From Streptomyces pseudovenezuelae (GTDB lineage: Bacteria > Actinomycetota > Actinomycetes > Streptomycetales > Streptomycetaceae): a DNA stretch of 64,000 bases. The stretch lies in contig NZ_JARXVH010000010.1 in the NCBI RefSeq assembly GCF_029892565.1, forward strand, positions 310,001 to 374,000, in the 5' to 3' direction. Shown piece after piece: positions 53,410 through 62,310 of the stretch. Every line of letters begins with the position of its first letter. The first letter of the stretch is position 1. The position numbers and the translations under genes were made by a program. The notes beneath the pieces were generated by a model, which was given only the letters and a program-made list of their open reading frames with translations, was not told the origin of the DNA and ran no database searches.

Positions 53410-54033
53410 TCAACCGGCGTCGGGCCGCAGCAGCGGAACCATCAACTGGTCGACCATTTCCTCCAGATCACGATCGCCCCATTCGCTTCCGCTCATCTTG
53501 GAGCGGTACATCATCATGGCCGGCATGGCATCGATGACGTAGCTGTTCGCCGCGTCGGCCCGCACCTCCTTCCGCTCGATTCCACGGGTGATGACCTCCC
53601 GGAGCAGGTTGACGGTCGGTTCCACGATCCCGTCGAAGATCACGCTGTGGAAGCGCTCCGCCTGCACCGGATCGCATTCGTGAATCACCGACCGGACCGC
53701 GAACCCGGGCCGCGAGAACATCGCGTTCCGGGCCGCCCGGCACAGCGCGAGCAGATCCTCCCGCACGCTGCCCAGGTCCGGGGCGTCCTCGAAGCGCGGC
53801 AGCCCGGCCCGCAGCGCGTCGGCCACGAGATCCTCCTTGGACGGCCAGCGGCGGTAGACCGCGGCCTTGCCGGTCTGGGCGCCGGCGGCGACGCCTTCCA
53901 TGGTGAGGCCGTTCCAGCCGACCGTGCCGAGTTGCTCCAACGCGGCCTCGAGGATCGCGCGTTCGAGCACAGCTCCGCGCCGACGGAGGGAGGCCGCCTG
54001 AGCGGGGGCGGCCGTCCAGCGCGAGGTAACCAT
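53410..54033 (-). CDS. TetR-family repressor
   Basis: 207 residues from ATG 54033, with GGAG 10 nt upstream. The HTH is ILEAALEQLGTVGWNGLTMEGVAAGAQTGKAAVYRRWPSK. The C-terminal helical domain is typical of regulators of efflux pumps and probably binds the pump's substrate. It is divergent from a DHA2-type MFS gene, and two near-identical palindromes lie between them. The frame upstream to 54156 is not needed for the fold. Confidence 0.92.
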   Translation of the reverse strand: MVTSRWTAAPAQAASLRRRGAVLERAILEAALEQLGTVGWNGLTMEGVAAGAQTGKAAVYRRWPSKEDLVADALRAGLPRFEDAPDLGSVREDLLALCRAARNAMFSRPGFAVRSVIHECDPVQAERFHSVIFDGIVEPTVNLLREVITRGIERKEVRADAANSYVIDAMPAMMMYRSKMSGSEWGDRDLEEMVDQLMVPLLRPDAG

Positions 54034-54160
54034 CTGAGTTTCTCCAGCAAAAAGGGGAGCGGGGATTTCGGCTGCGGGTGCGTGCAGACGGGGGCGCGGG
54101 TTGGGTGCGGGTGTGCGCCATGTGGCAGCGACGGGGGACCCGCCACATAACTCCAAGATA

Positions 54161-54228
54161 AGTGAACGCTTGCGTTCACTAGTGGGGACTCACTACCGTT
54201 GCCACGACAGTGAACGCCAGCGTTCACT
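54161..54228. promoter_or_regulatory. Two 20-bp TetR-type palindromic operators
   Basis: AGTGAACGCTTGCGTTCACT (54161-54180) and AGTGAACGCCAGCGTTCACT (54209-54228) are each perfect 9+9 inverted repeats with a 2-bp centre; the arms are identical. They lie 48 bp apart, start to start, between the TetR gene and the MFS gene. One probably covers each divergent promoter. Confidence 0.88.
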
Positions 54229-54251
54229 AAAACTCTCGTGGGGGACCCATA

Positions 54252-55799
54252 GTGACAACCTCTCCTGTGCTCCAAGAACGGAAGCCCGGTGCCGCTCGCC
54301 GGGACGGGCATCCCGGCATAGCGCTCGCCGTCATCGCGGCCTGCCAACTCATGGTGGTCCTCGACGCGACGATTGTGAACATCGCACTCCCGCACATTCA
54401 AAACGCTCTCAAGTTCAGCACCACCGACCTCACCTGGGTCGTGAGCGCCTACACGCTGACCTTCGGCGGCCTGCTGCTTCTCGGCGGCCGGGCCGGCGAC
54501 ATCCTCGGCCGCCGCCGGGTCTTCATGTCCGGCATCCTGCTCTTCACCTTCGCCTCCCTGCTCGGCGGTCTCGCCCAGGAACCCTGGCAACTGCTGGCCG
54601 CACGCGTCCTGCAGGGCGTGGGCGGTGCGATCGCCTCGCCCACGTCGCTGGCGCTGATCACCACCACGTTCCCCGAAGGCCCCGAGCGCAACCGCGCGTT
54701 CGGTGTGTTCGCCGCGGTCTCCGCGGGCGGCGGCGCCATCGGCCTGCTGGCCGGCGGCATGCTCACCGAGTGGCTCGACTGGCGCTGGGTCCTCTTCGTC
54801 AACGTGCCCATCGGCGTACTGATCGCCGTGCTCACGCCGATGTACATCAACGAGTCCGAACGGCACACCGGCCGCTTCGACTTCCCCGGAGCGCTGACCT
54901 CGACGTCCGGCATGGCAGCCCTCGTCTACGGCTTCATCCGCGCGGCGGACCAGGGCTGGCGGGACACCGTGACGATCGGTTCCTTCGCGGCGGCCGTGGT
55001 GCTGCTGGTCGGCTTCGGGCTCGTCGAGTCCCGGGCCAAGGAGCCGATCACCCCGCTGCGGATGTTCACCGACCGCAATCGCTCGGGGACGTACGTGATC
55101 ATGCTGTGCCTGGCCGCGGCGATGTTCGGCATGTTCTTCTACATCGTGCTCTTCGTGCAGAACGTGCTGGGGTACACCCCGATCCAGGCCGGTCTCGCCT
55201 TCCTGCCGGTGACGGTCGTGATCGCGCTCGGCGCGGGGCTGTCGCAGCGGTTCCTGCCCGTACTCGGCCCCAGGCCGTTCATGCTCGTGGGCTCGACGCT
55301 CGCGATGATCGGGCTCGCCTGGCAGACCCTCATCAGCTCCGACAGCTCCTACGTCGGCGGCGTGCTCGGACCGATGCTGGTGTTCGGCTTCGGCATGGGC
55401 CTGAACTTCGTGACGCTGACGGTCACCGCGGTCTCCGGAGTCTCCGCGCACGAGGCGGGCGCGGCCTCCGGACTTCTCAACGCCATGCAGCAGGTGGGCG
55501 GTTCGCTCGGTCTGTCCATTCTGACGACGGTGTTCGGCTCGGCCAGCAGGGACGAGGCGAAGAAGCAACTGCCCTCCTTCCTCACCGACAGCTCGCCGGA
55601 ACAGAAGGCGGAGTTCACCAAGACGCACCAACTCCCGGCGCCCTGGGGGCACGAGGTCCTCGCCCACGGCATCTCGACGGCCTTCATTCCGGCCGCCGCG
55701 ATGGCCGTACTCGCCCTGGCCACCGCCTGGTTCGTGATCCGGGTCCGCAAGAGCGACCTGGAAGCACTCTCCGGAACGGCGGGTCCCACGGCCGCCTGA
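54252..55799 (+). CDS. MFS multidrug transporter, DHA2 (EmrB/QacA) family
   Basis: 515 residues, 14 predicted membrane helices. Family motifs: LDATIVNIALPHIQ in helix 1, GGRAGDILGRRRVF (loop 2-3) and LQGVGGAIASPTSLALI (motif C region). GTG 54252 has GGGGGA 6-7 nt upstream. Proton-driven export of drugs or natural products is expected. Control by the divergent TetR through the two palindromes is likely. Confidence 0.94.
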   Translation: MTTSPVLQERKPGAARRDGHPGIALAVIAACQLMVVLDATIVNIALPHIQNALKFSTTDLTWVVSAYTLTFGGLLLLGGRAGDILGRRRVFMSGILLFTFASLLGGLAQEPWQLLAARVLQGVGGAIASPTSLALITTTFPEGPERNRAFGVFAAVSAGGGAIGLLAGGMLTEWLDWRWVLFVNVPIGVLIAVLTPMYINESERHTGRFDFPGALTSTSGMAALVYGFIRAADQGWRDTVTIGSFAAAVVLLVGFGLVESRAKEPITPLRMFTDRNRSGTYVIMLCLAAAMFGMFFYIVLFVQNVLGYTPIQAGLAFLPVTVVIALGAGLSQRFLPVLGPRPFMLVGSTLAMIGLAWQTLISSDSSYVGGVLGPMLVFGFGMGLNFVTLTVTAVSGVSAHEAGAASGLLNAMQQVGGSLGLSILTTVFGSASRDEAKKQLPSFLTDSSPEQKAEFTKTHQLPAPWGHEVLAHGISTAFIPAAAMAVLALATAWFVIRVRKSDLEALSGTAGPTAA

Positions 55800-56142
55800 C
55801 CCGGCCGAGCCCGCGAAGGACCGCGGATGGCCGGACCTCGTCCGGGGGACCGACGGCGAGGACGCCGGTCCGGCCAACCGCCCCAGCCGGAACAACAGGC
55901 ACAACGGCACGAGCAACACAAGCAACACGCGCAGAAACTCCATGACCACCCCCCGGCCCCTGACCCCTGGCACATCACCCGCATGTGCGGACCCATACGC
56001 CGCACAGCATCTGCCAGCACAACGCCCGGCCGGTCACGGAGAGTTCCCGACGAACACAGAGAGTTTTCACGACCGGAGAGGGACGCGGGACACTGCAGGG
56101 CGCCGCCACTCGACAGGCCACCACCCGATCCGTCGGCAGCCG
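55800..56142. other. Intergenic region between convergent genes
   Basis: 343 bp between the MFS gene and the ADP-ribosylglycohydrolase gene. Several short frames are open but none shows family similarity. A/C-rich repeats (GCACAACGGCACGAG...AACACAAGCAAC) occur at about 55898-55925. No strong hairpin was found. Confidence 0.5.
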
Positions 56143-57048
56143 TTATTCCGCCGCCGGCGCCCAGTCCGGCAGCGCCTCCGTCCGCTCCACCCACTCGACG
56201 GGCGGCGCCCCCGCCTTCCCGGCGGCGATCACCCCGCCCACGATCGCGCAGGTCGTGTCCACATCACCGCCGACCTGTGCGGTCGTCCAGAACGCCCGCT
56301 CGAAGTTCCCGAGGCCCCGAGCCGCCGACCAGAGCGCGAAGGGCACGGTGTCGTGGGCGGACGTACGACGGCCGCAGCCCAGTACCGCCGCGACGGTGCC
56401 CGCGTCGCGGTAGTCGAGCATGTCCCGGGCACGGCGCAGTCCGGCGCCGACGGCGCTCTTCGGGACGAGCGCCACGACGCCGTCCAGGAGCTTCTCAGGG
56501 CCCGGCGGGCCGTCCGGGGCGCCGGCCAGCGCGGCGGCCGCGGCGACGGCCATGGCGCCGACCACGGCCTCACGGTGCTGGTGCGTGGGGTACGCCGAGA
56601 TCTCCGCCTGGTGGACCGCCTGCTCCGGGTCGTCCGCGTACCAGGCGCCCAAGGGGGCGATCCGCATCGCCGCACCGTTGCCCCAGGATCCCTGTCCGTT
56701 GAAGAGCTGGGCGGAGAGCTCGCGCCAGTCGCCGCCCTCCCGCACGAGCCGCAGCAGCCGGTTGACGGCGGGGCCGTACCCCCGGTCGAAGTCGTGGTGC
56801 ACGGCGAAGGAACGGGCCAGGGCGTCCTGATCGATGCGGTGGTGGGCGGCCAGGACGGCGACCACGGAGCACGCCATCTCCGTGTCGTCCGTCCACTGCC
56901 AGAGGTCGGAGGGCAGCTCGCGGCGCTGCAGCAGCGGGTAGTTCTCCGGCACGAAGAACTGCGAACCCAACGCATCCCCGACCGCCAGGCCGCGCAGACT
57001 GTTCAGGGCGCGATCCAGGCGCCCGCTGGGAGAGAAGTCAGAGGTCAT
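56143..57048 (-). CDS. ADP-ribosylglycohydrolase family protein
   Basis: 301 residues. The di-metal site motifs are present: WTDDTEMACSVVAVL near residue 52 and GGDVDTTCAIVGGVIAA near residue 265, with GLAVGDALGSQF at the start. The family removes ADP-ribose from arginine (as DraG) or hydrolyses related bonds. The partner or substrate here is unknown. It lies 12 nt downstream of the histidine phosphatase gene and is probably co-transcribed with it. Confidence 0.92.
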   Translation of the reverse strand: MTSDFSPSGRLDRALNSLRGLAVGDALGSQFFVPENYPLLQRRELPSDLWQWTDDTEMACSVVAVLAAHHRIDQDALARSFAVHHDFDRGYGPAVNRLLRLVREGGDWRELSAQLFNGQGSWGNGAAMRIAPLGAWYADDPEQAVHQAEISAYPTHQHREAVVGAMAVAAAAALAGAPDGPPGPEKLLDGVVALVPKSAVGAGLRRARDMLDYRDAGTVAAVLGCGRRTSAHDTVPFALWSAARGLGNFERAFWTTAQVGGDVDTTCAIVGGVIAAGKAGAPPVEWVERTEALPDWAPAAE

Positions 57049-57060
57049 GTCCCTCTGACC

Positions 57061-57720
57061 CTATCCGGTGACCCCGTACGGCTCCGGATCCCGCCATCGA
57101 TCGAACGGCCGGTCCATCACGTACTTGCCGTCGTCCCCGAGCACCAGCATCCGCATCTCCGCGTTCCCCGGGTTCGACAGCGACTCGAACTCGGCGACCG
57201 TCCAGTGGAACCAGCGCATGCAGAACAGCCGCATGGCGAGCCCGTGCGTCACCAGCAGCACGTTCGTCGGGTGGTCGGCGGCCTCGAAGCTGCGGTACAG
57301 GCTCTCCAGGAACCCGCCGACCCGGTCGTACACGTCGGCGCCGGACTCGCCCTGGGCGAAGCGGTAGAAGAAGTGACCGTACGCATCGCGATAGGCCTTC
57401 TGGAGGCGTACGTCGTCGCGGTCCTGCCAGTTCCCCCAGTCCTGCTCGCGCAGCCGGGGCTCCTCGCGCACCCGTATGAGGTCGGGGTCGAGGTGGAAGG
57501 CGCGCAGGGTCTCGTGCGTGCGGCGGTACGGGGACACGTACACGCTGACGCGCTCCCGGCCGAGCACCTCGCGAATCCGTTTGCCGGTCTCCTCCGCCTG
57601 CTGCCAGCCGCGCTCGGTCAACGCGAGCGCATGGTCGGGCTCGCGCTCGTACACGGTGTCATCAACATTGCCCGTTGACTCTCCGTGCCGGACAAGGATG
57701 ATCCGCCGTGGTCGTGCCAT
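57061..57720 (-). CDS. Histidine phosphatase (phosphoglycerate mutase-like) family protein
   Basis: 219 residues. The catalytic RHG motif is IILVRHGESTGN near the N-terminus; the second His is in VLLVTHGLAMRLF. An acid residue region (EPRLREQDWGNW) follows the usual pattern of cofactor-independent broad-range phosphatases rather than glycolytic mutases. It is the first gene of a two-gene operon with the ADP-ribosylglycohydrolase. Confidence 0.92.
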   Translation of the reverse strand: MARPRRIILVRHGESTGNVDDTVYEREPDHALALTERGWQQAEETGKRIREVLGRERVSVYVSPYRRTHETLRAFHLDPDLIRVREEPRLREQDWGNWQDRDDVRLQKAYRDAYGHFFYRFAQGESGADVYDRVGGFLESLYRSFEAADHPTNVLLVTHGLAMRLFCMRWFHWTVAEFESLSNPGNAEMRMLVLGDDGKYVMDRPFDRWRDPEPYGVTG

Positions 57721-57838
57721 GCCAAAACCCTAGATCGGATGGGAGCAGATCGAGCACTCGTACGGGCTCCATACGGCGTAGGTCACACAATTCCCGCACC
57801 ATGCGCCCCACAAGAGTGCGTGTGTCACGCGTCCAGTC

Positions 57839-58444
57839 TCAGACCGTCCAGGTCGGCTCCAGCTCCACGATGTCGCCCGTGAGGGCCGCCACGTCCGCCT
57901 CCGTCTGGGCGCGCAAAGCAAGCCGCTCCACCCGTTCGGTGCGGTACTTGCCGTGTTCGGCGGCCTGCCGCCACATGGACAGCACCAGGAACTCGTGCCC
58001 GGGCGCCTCGCCGAACAGCCCGCGGATCATGCCCGGCGAGCCGGCCATGGCGGGGTTCCAGACCTTCTCCTGCATCAGCGTGAAGTTCTCCACGCGCTCC
58101 TCGTGAATACGGGCCAGGGCCACCCGCACCAGATCGGCGTCCGTGAAGCGCGGTTCGAAGCCGGTCTTCACATCGAAGCGGTAGTCGAAGAGCTTGACCT
58201 GGGCATCTTTGAAAGTCCCCGCCTGGGCCGACGCCAGCCGATCGTGCGAACGGGCCATGAAGGAGTCGTAGAAGGCGCGGCTCTCCCAGAACGCGAAAAC
58301 GTGCGCCACGCCCTGCCTCTGCCGACTCCACCCACCACCCTGTCCCCGAAACCCCGGCTCCCCCAGAAGCCCCGCCCACTTTCGCTGCCCGCGCTCGAAG
58401 CCGCGGCGGTCCACCACGGTGCAGCGAATCCACTTGACCAGCAC
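57839..58444 (-). CDS. YdbC-like protein (DUF4937), ferredoxin-like alpha/beta-barrel fold
   Basis: 201 residues from GTG 58444 (VLVKWIRCTVVDRRGFERGQ). It contains two related halves of the dimeric alpha/beta-barrel type: WAGLLGEPGFRGQGGGW...VFAFWESRAFYDSFM and NPAMAGSPGMIRGLFGEAPGHEFLVLSMWRQAAEH. These resemble YdbC/antibiotic-biosynthesis-monooxygenase-like proteins of unknown activity. No ribosome site is obvious. The frame is open upstream to 59128, but that is antisense to the TerD gene. Confidence 0.75.
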   Translation of the reverse strand: MLVKWIRCTVVDRRGFERGQRKWAGLLGEPGFRGQGGGWSRQRQGVAHVFAFWESRAFYDSFMARSHDRLASAQAGTFKDAQVKLFDYRFDVKTGFEPRFTDADLVRVALARIHEERVENFTLMQEKVWNPAMAGSPGMIRGLFGEAPGHEFLVLSMWRQAAEHGKYRTERVERLALRAQTEADVAALTGDIVELEPTWTV

Positions 58445-58603
58445 CGCGCCATCGTAAGGCCACGGAGCGTGGCGCCGGTCACGCTCGGGCGGACAGCTCG
58501 TCCGCACACGGACACGCGCGCGTGGCAGGATGGACAATCGGCCCTGTCCGCCCGGTAGTTCGGGCCGCAGAAGGCACACGGGAAACGGGGAAGGGGAAGT
58601 CTG

Positions 58604-59137
58604 GTGAACGGCCTCAAGAAGGGCATCCGCAAGGTCGAGGTCGGGCTGAAATGGGATCCGAGTCCCACTGGGGAGCCACCCACCGATCTGGACATCGTTG
58701 CCGCGACCTACTTGGAGAGCGATCCGTACGGCGTTCCCTCCTATGTCGTGTATTTCGACAGCAGGTCCCCCGACGGCACCATCTATCTCAACCGGGACAG
58801 CAAGGACGGCAAGGGCTTCGGCTGGGACGAGGTCATGACGCTGGAGCTCGACCGGCTCAACAGCCGCTACACGCGCGTGGTCGTCGGCATCGTCATCCAA
58901 CAGCCCTCGACGCACCGGACCTTCGTCGGCGTGATCAATCCGGGGCTGCGCATCCGCGAGGGCTACACCGTCCTTGCCGAGGACGACTTCGGTGACGTCC
59001 TCGGGTCGACGGCGGCGGCCGTCGGGGAGTTCGTGCGTGAGGACTCCGGCACCTGGACGTTCCGCCCCGGGATCCATGGCTTCGAGGACGATCCCGCGAC
59101 GTTCATCAGAAGCATGGGCCAGGCACACCAGCCCTGA
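58604..59137 (+). CDS. TerD-family protein
   Basis: 177 residues from GTG 58604, with GGGGAAG 4 nt upstream. The TerD fold shows KVEVGLKWDPSPTGEPPTDLDIVAATYL and a Ca-binding acidic stretch (DSRSPDG...NRDSKDGKGFGWDEVMTLELDRL). TerD proteins bind calcium and occur in tellurite/stress (ter) operons. Here it stands alone. In streptomycetes TerD paralogues have been tied to development and calcium; the role of this copy is open. Confidence 0.9.
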   Translation: MNGLKKGIRKVEVGLKWDPSPTGEPPTDLDIVAATYLESDPYGVPSYVVYFDSRSPDGTIYLNRDSKDGKGFGWDEVMTLELDRLNSRYTRVVVGIVIQQPSTHRTFVGVINPGLRIREGYTVLAEDDFGDVLGSTAAAVGEFVREDSGTWTFRPGIHGFEDDPATFIRSMGQAHQP

Positions 59138-59154
59138 CCGAGGAACGGCGACGC

Positions 59155-59198
59155 AAAGAGGAGGGGCACCGGCCAGGTGGCCGGTGCCCCTCCTCTTT
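59155..59198. terminator. Very strong bidirectional terminator hairpin
   Basis: A perfect 21-bp stem (59155-59175 with 59178-59198, ends AAAGAG and CTCTTT) has only 2 nt (GG) at its centre. It lies between the convergent TerD and nrdJ genes; both sides end in A/T runs suitable for intrinsic termination in either direction. Confidence 0.9.
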
Positions 59199-59250
59199 AA
59201 AGATGTGGTGTCACGGACTGCCTGTCAGGCGGGACGGGTCCCGCCCTCCG

Positions 59251-62145
59251 TCAGCTGCAGCCGCTGGTCGAGCCGCAGCCCTCGCAGATGTAGCAGGAGC
59301 CGGCCCGCTGCATCTTCGTACCGCAGGAGAAGCAGAGCGGGGCGTCGGCCTGGATGCCCAGCTGCATCTCCACCAGCTCGGCGCTGGTGTGCGCCTGCTG
59401 CGGAGCGGGCTCGGCCGCCTCGACCTCGGCCTTCGGCGTGGCGACGGCCTTCAGCTCCTGGGTCCGCGGCGCCGACTGGGCCAGGCCCTCGACGTCGACC
59501 TCGTCCTCGGACGGCTCGTACGAACCCGTCTCCAGGTGACGCTGGCGCTCCGGGGCGGAGTGGATGCCGAGCGCGGACCGCGTCTCGAAGGGCAGGAAGT
59601 CGAGCGCCAGGCGACGGAAGATGTAGTCGACGATCGACTGCGCCATCCGCACGTCCGGGTCGTCCGTCATGCCGGCCGGCTCGAAGCGCATGTTCGTGAA
59701 CTTCGAGACGTACGTCTCCAGGGGCACCCCGTACTGGAGGCCGACCGAGACGGCGATCGAGAAGGCGTCCATCATGCCCGCGAGGGTTGAGCCCTGCTTG
59801 GACATCTTCAGGAAGACCTCGCCGAGACCGTCGTCCGGGTAGGAGTTGGCGGTCATGTATCCCTCGGCCCCGCCGACCGTGAAGGACGTCGTGATGCCGG
59901 GACGGCCCTTGGGCAGGCGCTTGCGGACCGGGCGGTACTCGATGACCTTCTGGACCGTCTCGCGGATGGTCGCCTCGGCCTTCTCGGTGACCTCGACCTT
60001 CTCCTTCTCCTTGGTCTTGGCGGAGAGGGGCTGGCCGACCTTGCAGTTGTCGCGGTAGATCGCGAGCGCCTTGACGCCCATCTTCCAGGCCTCGAAGTAG
60101 ACCTCCTCGACGTCCTCGACGGTCGCCGTCTCCGGCAGGTTGACCGTCTTGGACAGCGCGCCGGAGATCCAGGGCTGGATGGCGGCCATCATGCGGACAT
60201 GGCCCATCGCGGAGATGGAACGCTCGCCCATGGCGCAGTCGAACACCTCGTAGTGCTCGTGCTTGAGGCCCGGGGCGTCGATCACATTGCCGTTGTCGGC
60301 GATGTGGGCGACGATCGCCTCGATCTGCTCCTCCTGGTAGCCCATGCGACGCAGGGCCTGCGGGACGGTGCCGTTGACGATCTGCATCGAGCCGCCACCG
60401 ACCAGCTTCTTGAACTTGACCAGCGCGAGGTCGGGCTCAAGTCCGGTGGTGTCGCAGGACATCGCGAGACCGATGGTGCCGGTCGGGGCGATGACGGACG
60501 CCTGGGAGTTACGGAAACCGTTCTTCTCGCCAAGACGCAGCACGTCCTGCCAGGACTCCGTGGCGGCGGCCCAGATCGGCGTGTCCAGGTCGTCCGCGCG
60601 CGGGGCTGTGGTGTTGGCGTCGGAGTGCTGCTTCATGACCCGCAGGTGCGGCTGCGCGTTGCGCGCGTAGCCGTCGTACGGGCCGACGACCGCGGCGAGT
60701 TCGGCGGAGCGCTTGTACGACGTGCCGGTCATCAGGGAGGTGATGGCACCGGCGAGGGCACGGCCGCCGTCGGAGTCGTACGCGTGGCCGGTCGCCATCA
60801 GCAGGGCGCCGAGGTTGGCGTAGCCGATGCCGAGCTGGCGGAACGCGCGCGTGTTCTCGCCGATCTTCTGGGTCGGGAAGTCCGCGAAGCAGATGGAGAT
60901 GTCCATCGCGGTGATGACGAGCTCGACGACCTTGGCGAAGCGCTCGACCTCGAAGGACTGGTGGCCCTTGCCGTCGTCCTTGAGGAACTTCATCAGGTTC
61001 AGCGAGGCGAGGTTGCACGACGTGTTGTCCAGGTGCATGTACTCGCTGCACGGGTTCGAGCCGTTGATGCGGCCGGACTCCGGGCACGTGTGCCACTGGT
61101 TGATGGTGTCGTCGTACTGGATGCCCGGGTCGGCGCAGGCCCAGGCGGCCTCGGCCATCTTGCGGAACAGCTGCTTGGCGTCGACCTCCTCGATGACCTC
61201 GCCGGTCATGCGGGACGTCAGGCCGAACTTGTCGCCGTTCTCGACGGCCTTCATGAACGTGTCGTTCACGCGGACCGAGTTGTTGGCGTTCTGGTACTGC
61301 ACCGACGTGATGTCGTCGCCGCCCAGGTCCATGTCGAAGCCCGCGTCACGCAGGGCGCGGATCTTCTCTTCTTCCTTGACCTTGGTCTGGATGAAGTCCT
61401 CGATGTCGGGGTGGTCGACATCCAGGATGACCATCTTGGCCGCGCGGCGGGTGGCGCCACCGGACTTGATGGTTCCGGCGGAGGCGTCGGCGCCGCGCAT
61501 GAAGGAGACCGGACCGGAGGCGTTGCCCCCGGAGGACAGCAGCTCCTTGGAGGAGCGGATCCGGGAGAGGTTCAGACCGGCTCCGGAGCCGCCCTTGAAG
61601 ATCATGCCCTCTTCCTTGTACCAGTCGAGGATCGACTCCATGGAGTCGTCGACGGCCAGGATGAAGCAGGCAGACACCTGCTGGGGCTGCGGGGTGCCCA
61701 CGTTGAACCACACGGGGCTGTTGAAGCTGAAGATCTGGTGCAGGAGCGCGTACGCCAGCTCGTGCTCGAAGATCTCGGCGTCGGCGGGCGAGGCGAAGTA
61801 CTTGTAGTCCTCGCCGGCCTTCCGATACGTCTTCACGATGCGGTCGATGAGCTGCTTGAGGCTCACCTCGCGCTGCGGGGTGCCCACGGCACCGCGGAAG
61901 TACTTGCTGGTGACGATGTTGACCGCGTTCACCGCCCACTCGGCGGGGAACTCGACGCCACGCTGCTCGAAATTGACCGAGCCGTCGCGCCAGTTGGTCA
62001 TGACGACGTCACGACGCTCCCACTCCACCTCGTCGTGGGGATGCACGCCGGGGGTGGTGTGAATACGCTCGATGCGCAGTCCCTTGGTGGTCTTGGTGCC
62101 CTTCGTGCGGGAACCTCGCGCCGGACCGCTCGCCGTCTCTGTCAT
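59251..62145 (-). CDS. nrdJ: Adenosylcobalamin-dependent (class II) ribonucleotide reductase
   Basis: 964 residues from ATG 62145, with AGGGAGG 4 nt upstream. The alpha-barrel has the substrate/radical motif NGSNPCSEYMHLDNTSCNLASLNL with the catalytic Cys and Glu, and VSACFILAVDDSMESI with a redox Cys. The C-terminal tail is Cys-rich: CFSCGTKMQRAGSCYICEGC, a zinc-ribbon-like site, and final SGCS. It reduces ribonucleotides to deoxyribonucleotides using B12, independent of oxygen. It follows nrdR in one transcriptional unit, which is controlled by NrdR boxes. In the 165-bp gap TGCCACG/CGTGGCA (62180-62200) can form a small hairpin. Confidence 0.97.
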   Translation of the reverse strand: MTETASGPARGSRTKGTKTTKGLRIERIHTTPGVHPHDEVEWERRDVVMTNWRDGSVNFEQRGVEFPAEWAVNAVNIVTSKYFRGAVGTPQREVSLKQLIDRIVKTYRKAGEDYKYFASPADAEIFEHELAYALLHQIFSFNSPVWFNVGTPQPQQVSACFILAVDDSMESILDWYKEEGMIFKGGSGAGLNLSRIRSSKELLSSGGNASGPVSFMRGADASAGTIKSGGATRRAAKMVILDVDHPDIEDFIQTKVKEEEKIRALRDAGFDMDLGGDDITSVQYQNANNSVRVNDTFMKAVENGDKFGLTSRMTGEVIEEVDAKQLFRKMAEAAWACADPGIQYDDTINQWHTCPESGRINGSNPCSEYMHLDNTSCNLASLNLMKFLKDDGKGHQSFEVERFAKVVELVITAMDISICFADFPTQKIGENTRAFRQLGIGYANLGALLMATGHAYDSDGGRALAGAITSLMTGTSYKRSAELAAVVGPYDGYARNAQPHLRVMKQHSDANTTAPRADDLDTPIWAAATESWQDVLRLGEKNGFRNSQASVIAPTGTIGLAMSCDTTGLEPDLALVKFKKLVGGGSMQIVNGTVPQALRRMGYQEEQIEAIVAHIADNGNVIDAPGLKHEHYEVFDCAMGERSISAMGHVRMMAAIQPWISGALSKTVNLPETATVEDVEEVYFEAWKMGVKALAIYRDNCKVGQPLSAKTKEKEKVEVTEKAEATIRETVQKVIEYRPVRKRLPKGRPGITTSFTVGGAEGYMTANSYPDDGLGEVFLKMSKQGSTLAGMMDAFSIAVSVGLQYGVPLETYVSKFTNMRFEPAGMTDDPDVRMAQSIVDYIFRRLALDFLPFETRSALGIHSAPERQRHLETGSYEPSEDEVDVEGLAQSAPRTQELKAVATPKAEVEAAEPAPQQAHTSAELVEMQLGIQADAPLCFSCGTKMQRAGSCYICEGCGSTSGCS

Positions 62146-62310
62146 GCCGCCTCCCTGTACAGGCAAAAACGCCCTGAAATGCCACGATGTTCCCGTGGCA
62201 GAGTGTTTGTCTGGTGTCGCGGCCGCCAAAACGCTCATGGCTCCGCGACAAGTCCTGGTCCACCGCCGCCCGGCCGGACCCGGGGTCTGTGCCCGGTTCC
62301 GGCCCGCCGG

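Noticed and set aside
55800..56142. Short minus-strand frame beginning MEFLRVLLVLLVPLCLLF as a small membrane protein.
   Set aside because: It continues as antisense to the MFS gene, has no ribosome site, and no independent evidence.
62146..62310. Cobalamin riboswitch ahead of nrdJ.
   Set aside because: The gap is only 165 bp and I see no B12-box-like sequence; only a small 7-bp hairpin. nrdJ appears to depend on the nrdR promoter.
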